A stretch of 7,591 nucleotides of DNA from Syntrophomonadaceae bacterium. GTDB taxonomy: Bacteria; Bacillota; Dethiobacteria; DTU022. The notes beneath the pieces are model-generated. The model searched no databases, was not told where the DNA came from, and was given only the letters and a program-made list of their open reading frames with translations. This document shows positions 5,428 through 7,591 of the stretch, piece by piece. Every line of letters begins with the position of its first letter. The stretch's first letter is position 1. The stretch spans positions 1-7,591 of the forward strand of contig SLHT01000254.1 of assembly GCA_007136055.1 (NCBI GenBank), in the 5' to 3' direction. The translations under genes were made by a program, and so were the position numbers.

Positions 5428-5891
5428 AGCAAGGCTGCTATAGCTGTGAAGGAATCGGTAATGAATAAAGCCGGCAGGGCAGTCGCCTGAGGGTTGTGTA
5501 TAGTTTGAGCAGTTAATAGTTAATGGTTAACAAATTAATAGTTAATAGAAAAGGGACAACAATGCAAGAGGCAATAAACCAGAAGGAAAAAGCAAGAGAA
5601 TATAGGTAGAAGGCGAGAGTCAGGAGACAGGATTGAGGTGGCATAAAATAAGTGGTAAGAGGTAGGATGGGATAGGCACAACAAATGAGGCTGTAATAAT
5701 TTTCGTTATTTTTAGGTTTCTTGCTTCATGAATCCGGATTTTATACTCCAAACTCTGATTTTCAACGTGGCACAACGACAGATCAACTAAAGCTTTAATA
5801 GCGGATGCGATATAAAAAGGATAGGGTGAAGTGACAAGTTAATAGCAGTATAGAATGCAGGCAATTTAATTCTAAGCAGGAGGCGGTTTTA
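5428..5891. other. 464-bp spacer between ogt and aroC with no supported gene
   Basis: No frame here has a good start, a ribosome binding site and a recognisable product. The first 80 bases are unremarkable, followed by TTAATAG-type short repeats (5511-5548), then a purine-rich stretch to about 5690 and an AT-rich stretch up to the aroC ribosome binding site (AGGAGG at 5878-5883). One minus-strand frame is open from about 5842 down to a stop at 5622 but has no plausible start. No terminator with a T-run and no convincing promoter could be picked out. aroC may be read from a weak promoter within it. Confidence 0.7.
5511..5548. repeat. Short TTAATAG-type direct repeats
   Basis: TTAATAGTTAAT occurs at 5513-5524 and again at 5535-5546, a 22-base period, separated by GGTTAACAAA. 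Within each copy the seven-base word TTAATAG (or TTAATGG) is tandemly repeated. This looks like an AT-rich noncoding repeat. It is too short and irregular for a CRISPR and no protein-binding role can be assigned. Confidence 0.6.
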
Positions 5892-7064
5892 ATGCGCTAC
5901 CTTACAGGCGGTGAATCACACGGTCCCTGCCTGACCGCTATAATCGAAGGCTTGCCGGCAGGTTTCGAACTGAAATCTGCCGATATTAATAAGCATCTCG
6001 AGCGCCGTCAGCACGGTTACGGAAGGGGCGCCAGGATGTCGATTGAAAAAGACCGGGTTGAAATCTTATCAGGCCTGCGTTTTAGCCGCACTATCGGCAG
6101 CCCGCTGACCCTGCTGATTAAAAACCGTGACTGGAAAAACTGGCAGGATTTAATGGCACCCGAGGGAAGCGAACCGGCCGAAGCTGTCCTGCTTAGCAGG
6201 CCGCGTCCCGGTCATGCCGATCTGGCCGCCGGTTTGAAATATAACTATGACGATTTAAGGCTGGTCCTGGAACGTTCCAGCGCCCGTGAAACGGCGATAA
6301 GAGTGGCAGCAGGCAGCGTGGGACGGCTCCTGCTTGAAAAATTTGGGATCCAATTTTATAGTCACGTTATCAGTATTGGCACCGTTGAATCTGCAGTCGA
6401 AAGCGCTAAAATTCCCGGGCTTGCCGATGATATTAAAAACTCTGCCCTGCACTGTGCTGATCAACAAGCTGAAGAAAAAATGATCAGGGAAGTTGAAAAA
6501 GCCCGTGCTGATGGTGATACGCTTGGGGGAATTTTCGAGCTGATCATTACCGGCCTGCCTCCCGGCCTTGGCAGCCATGTCCACTGGGATCGCCGCCTTG
6601 ATGGCCGCCTCGCCGCAGCTGTTATGAGTATCCAGGGGATTAAGGGAGTTGAAATTGGTTCCGGTTTTAAAGGGGCTGCCACCCGCGGTTCCAAATTGCA
6701 TGATTCAATTATCATGCAGGAAGACAGGGGAATAGATCGCTCTTCCAACCGGGCCGGAGGCCTTGAAGGTGGAATTACCAACGGTCAACCGCTGATCCTT
6801 CGGGCGGCTATGAAGCCAATCCCAACCCTGGCGCAACCACTGCCCAGCGTCGATTGGAAAACGGGTGAAAATGTTTTAGGAGCGACGGAAAGATCAGATG
6901 TTTGCGCTGTTCCTTCTGCGGCCATAGTTGCTGAAGCGGCAGCAGCCTGGGAGCTGGCTGTTACATTTCGGGAGAAGTTTGCAGGAGACTTTATCGAAGA
7001 AATGGAAGCTGCTTATAAGTATTATATGGAGCAGGTTAGTAGGCGCTTAAAGCGTAAATCCTGA
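5892..7064 (+). CDS. aroC: Chorismate synthase
   Basis: AroC removes phosphate from EPSP to make chorismate, the last shikimate-pathway step, using reduced FMN in a cytoplasmic tetramer. The 390-residue length matches the Gram-positive-type enzyme. Motifs run in the family order: GESHG (7-11) with the conserved His10, RRQHGYGRGARM (38-49) and EKDRVEILSG (52-61), RPGHADLA (105-112) with the second conserved His108, ERSSARETAIRVAAG (127-141), HWDRRLDGRLAAA, RSSNRAGGLEGGITNG and the C-terminal signature RSDVCAVPSA. No key residue appears missing. ATG 5892 has AGGAGG at 5878-5883, eight bases upstream, and the product starts exactly at the family N-terminus. aroB follows 81 bases later on the same strand. 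Upstream it is separated from ogt by a 464-bp spacer. The organism's source of reduced FMN cannot be told from this window, and no flavin reductase domain is fused. Confidence 0.98.
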   Translation: MRYLTGGESHGPCLTAIIEGLPAGFELKSADINKHLERRQHGYGRGARMSIEKDRVEILSGLRFSRTIGSPLTLLIKNRDWKNWQDLMAPEGSEPAEAVLLSRPRPGHADLAAGLKYNYDDLRLVLERSSARETAIRVAAGSVGRLLLEKFGIQFYSHVISIGTVESAVESAKIPGLADDIKNSALHCADQQAEEKMIREVEKARADGDTLGGIFELIITGLPPGLGSHVHWDRRLDGRLAAAVMSIQGIKGVEIGSGFKGAATRGSKLHDSIIMQEDRGIDRSSNRAGGLEGGITNGQPLILRAAMKPIPTLAQPLPSVDWKTGENVLGATERSDVCAVPSAAIVAEAAAAWELAVTFREKFAGDFIEEMEAAYKYYMEQVSRRLKRKS

Positions 7065-7145
7065 TTTGGGAAACCGGGAGTATTAGCGGATCTTTTGGGA
7101 CAAGGCGCACAGGGCCCGCAAAACGGCGCATAAAGGAGTGCTTAA
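7065..7145. other. aroC-aroB gap with short matches to the hisA-hisI repeats
   Basis: The gap is 81 bases. GATTTGGGAAA at 7063-7073 equals an 11-base piece of repeat unit C (3657-3667), and TGGGACAAGG at 7096-7105 equals another 10-base piece (3629-3638). Their order matches the minus-strand reading of the A-B junction. They may be worn-out remnants or chance. The end of the gap carries the aroB ribosome binding site AAGGAG at 7133-7138. Confidence 0.3.
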
Positions 7146-7591
7146 ATGATCAGACAGGAAATAAAAGTAAAATCAAGGGATTTTACTTACAGAGTGCTGA
7201 TCGAAGAAGGGTCTTTATCAACGCTGGGCAAATCGCTGCGCTTGCTTTTGCCCTCAAGTAAGGCTTTGCTGGTCAGCGATTCAACTGTTTATGCTCTGTA
7301 CGGTGAGCAGATACTAAAAACGCTAAAATCAGAAAAATGGCAGGTTAGCATATACCAGGTTCAACCAGGTGAAGAATCTAAAACCCTGACTAATGCCTCT
7401 AAGCTTTATAACGCCGCCGTTAAAGCAGATCTTGACCGTAATTCGCCGATTATTGCCCTTGGCGGAGGTGTTGTCGGCGATTTAGCCGGATTTGCAGCAT
7501 CAACATTTCTGCGCGGAGTGCCCCTAATCATGGTCCCGACCTCGCTTCTGGCCCAGGTTGACAGCAGTGTGGGGGGTAAAGTTGCTGTCAA
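7146..7591 (+). CDS. aroB: 3-dehydroquinate synthase, 3' end outside the window
   Basis: AroB closes DAHP to 3-dehydroquinate, the second shikimate-pathway step, with NAD+ and a divalent metal, in the cytoplasm. 148 codons are visible out of about 360 usual for the family. The fragment carries the N-terminal nucleotide-binding region: LLVSDSTV (41-48), PGEESKT (74-80), ALGGGVVGDLAGFAAST (104-120), FLRGVPLIMVPTSLLAQVDSS (121-141) and GGKVAV at the cut end, all typical of DHQ synthase. The metal-binding Glu and His residues lie beyond the window. ATG 7146 has AAGGAG at 7133-7138, seven bases upstream. It is 81 bases after aroC with no terminator, so the two are probably one transcript. The frame is intact up to the last base. 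Confidence 0.96.
   Translation, partial: MIRQEIKVKSRDFTYRVLIEEGSLSTLGKSLRLLLPSSKALLVSDSTVYALYGEQILKTLKSEKWQVSIYQVQPGEESKTLTNASKLYNAAVKADLDRNSPIIALGGGVVGDLAGFAASTFLRGVPLIMVPTSLLAQVDSSVGGKVAV

Noticed and set aside
5721..5747. Promoter for aroC (TTGCTT, 15 bases, TATACT)
   Set aside because: The -10 box is good but the -35 box is weak and the 15-base spacing is too short. It is not strong enough to list as a feature.
5622..5842. Minus-strand open frame of about 73 codons in the ogt-aroC spacer
   Set aside because: It has no ATG, only a late TTG and a GTG without ribosome binding sites, and I recognise no family. At best it is a remnant.
6255..6781. Minus-strand open frames opposite aroC
   Set aside because: They are antisense to the strongly conserved aroC sequence and have no recognisable motifs or start context.

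Overview
The window is about 48% GC by eye. It carries only forward-strand, tightly packed amino-acid biosynthesis genes with strong AGGAGG-type ribosome binding sites and several TTG starts. The gene content, the PHP-type histidinol phosphatase, the class II-like EPSP synthase and the repeat style all suggest a bacterium of the Bacillota, most likely an anaerobic clostridial lineage. This placement is an inference, and I cannot name a genus.

Layout: (1) 1-807, the 3' part of aroA (EPSP synthase). (2) 808-911, a short gap with a hairpin and a good sigma-A-type promoter candidate. (3) 912-4877, a compact histidine block hisD-hisB-hisA-hisI-hisJ. The first three genes overlap or nearly touch. 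hisA and hisI are separated by a 159-bp cluster of three related GGGACAGG palindromic repeats, two direct and one inverted. (4) 4954-5427, an O6-alkylguanine-DNA alkyltransferase (ogt-like). (5) 5428-5891, a 464-bp spacer with no convincing gene, TTAATAG-type short repeats and a purine-rich stretch. (6) 5892-7064 aroC (chorismate synthase) and 7146 onward aroB (3-dehydroquinate synthase, cut by the window end).

How the genes work together: aroB, aroA and aroC belong to the shikimate-to-chorismate pathway. hisI, hisA, hisB, hisJ and hisD supply steps 3, 4, 6, 8 and 9-10 of histidine synthesis. The window has no hisG, hisE, hisH, hisF or hisC, so the histidine block is incomplete here. Both IGP synthase subunits (HisH and HisF) are missing from the slots they usually occupy, and the repeat cluster lies exactly where hisF often lies. 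A histidine block and a DNA repair gene sit between aroA and aroC, so what may once have been a continuous aro cluster is interrupted.

I found no new defence system, mobile element with a transposase, CRISPR array or RNA gene. The points most worth a second look are the repeat cluster, the missing his genes, the promoter candidate before hisD and the predicted class II (glyphosate-tolerant type) EPSP synthase.
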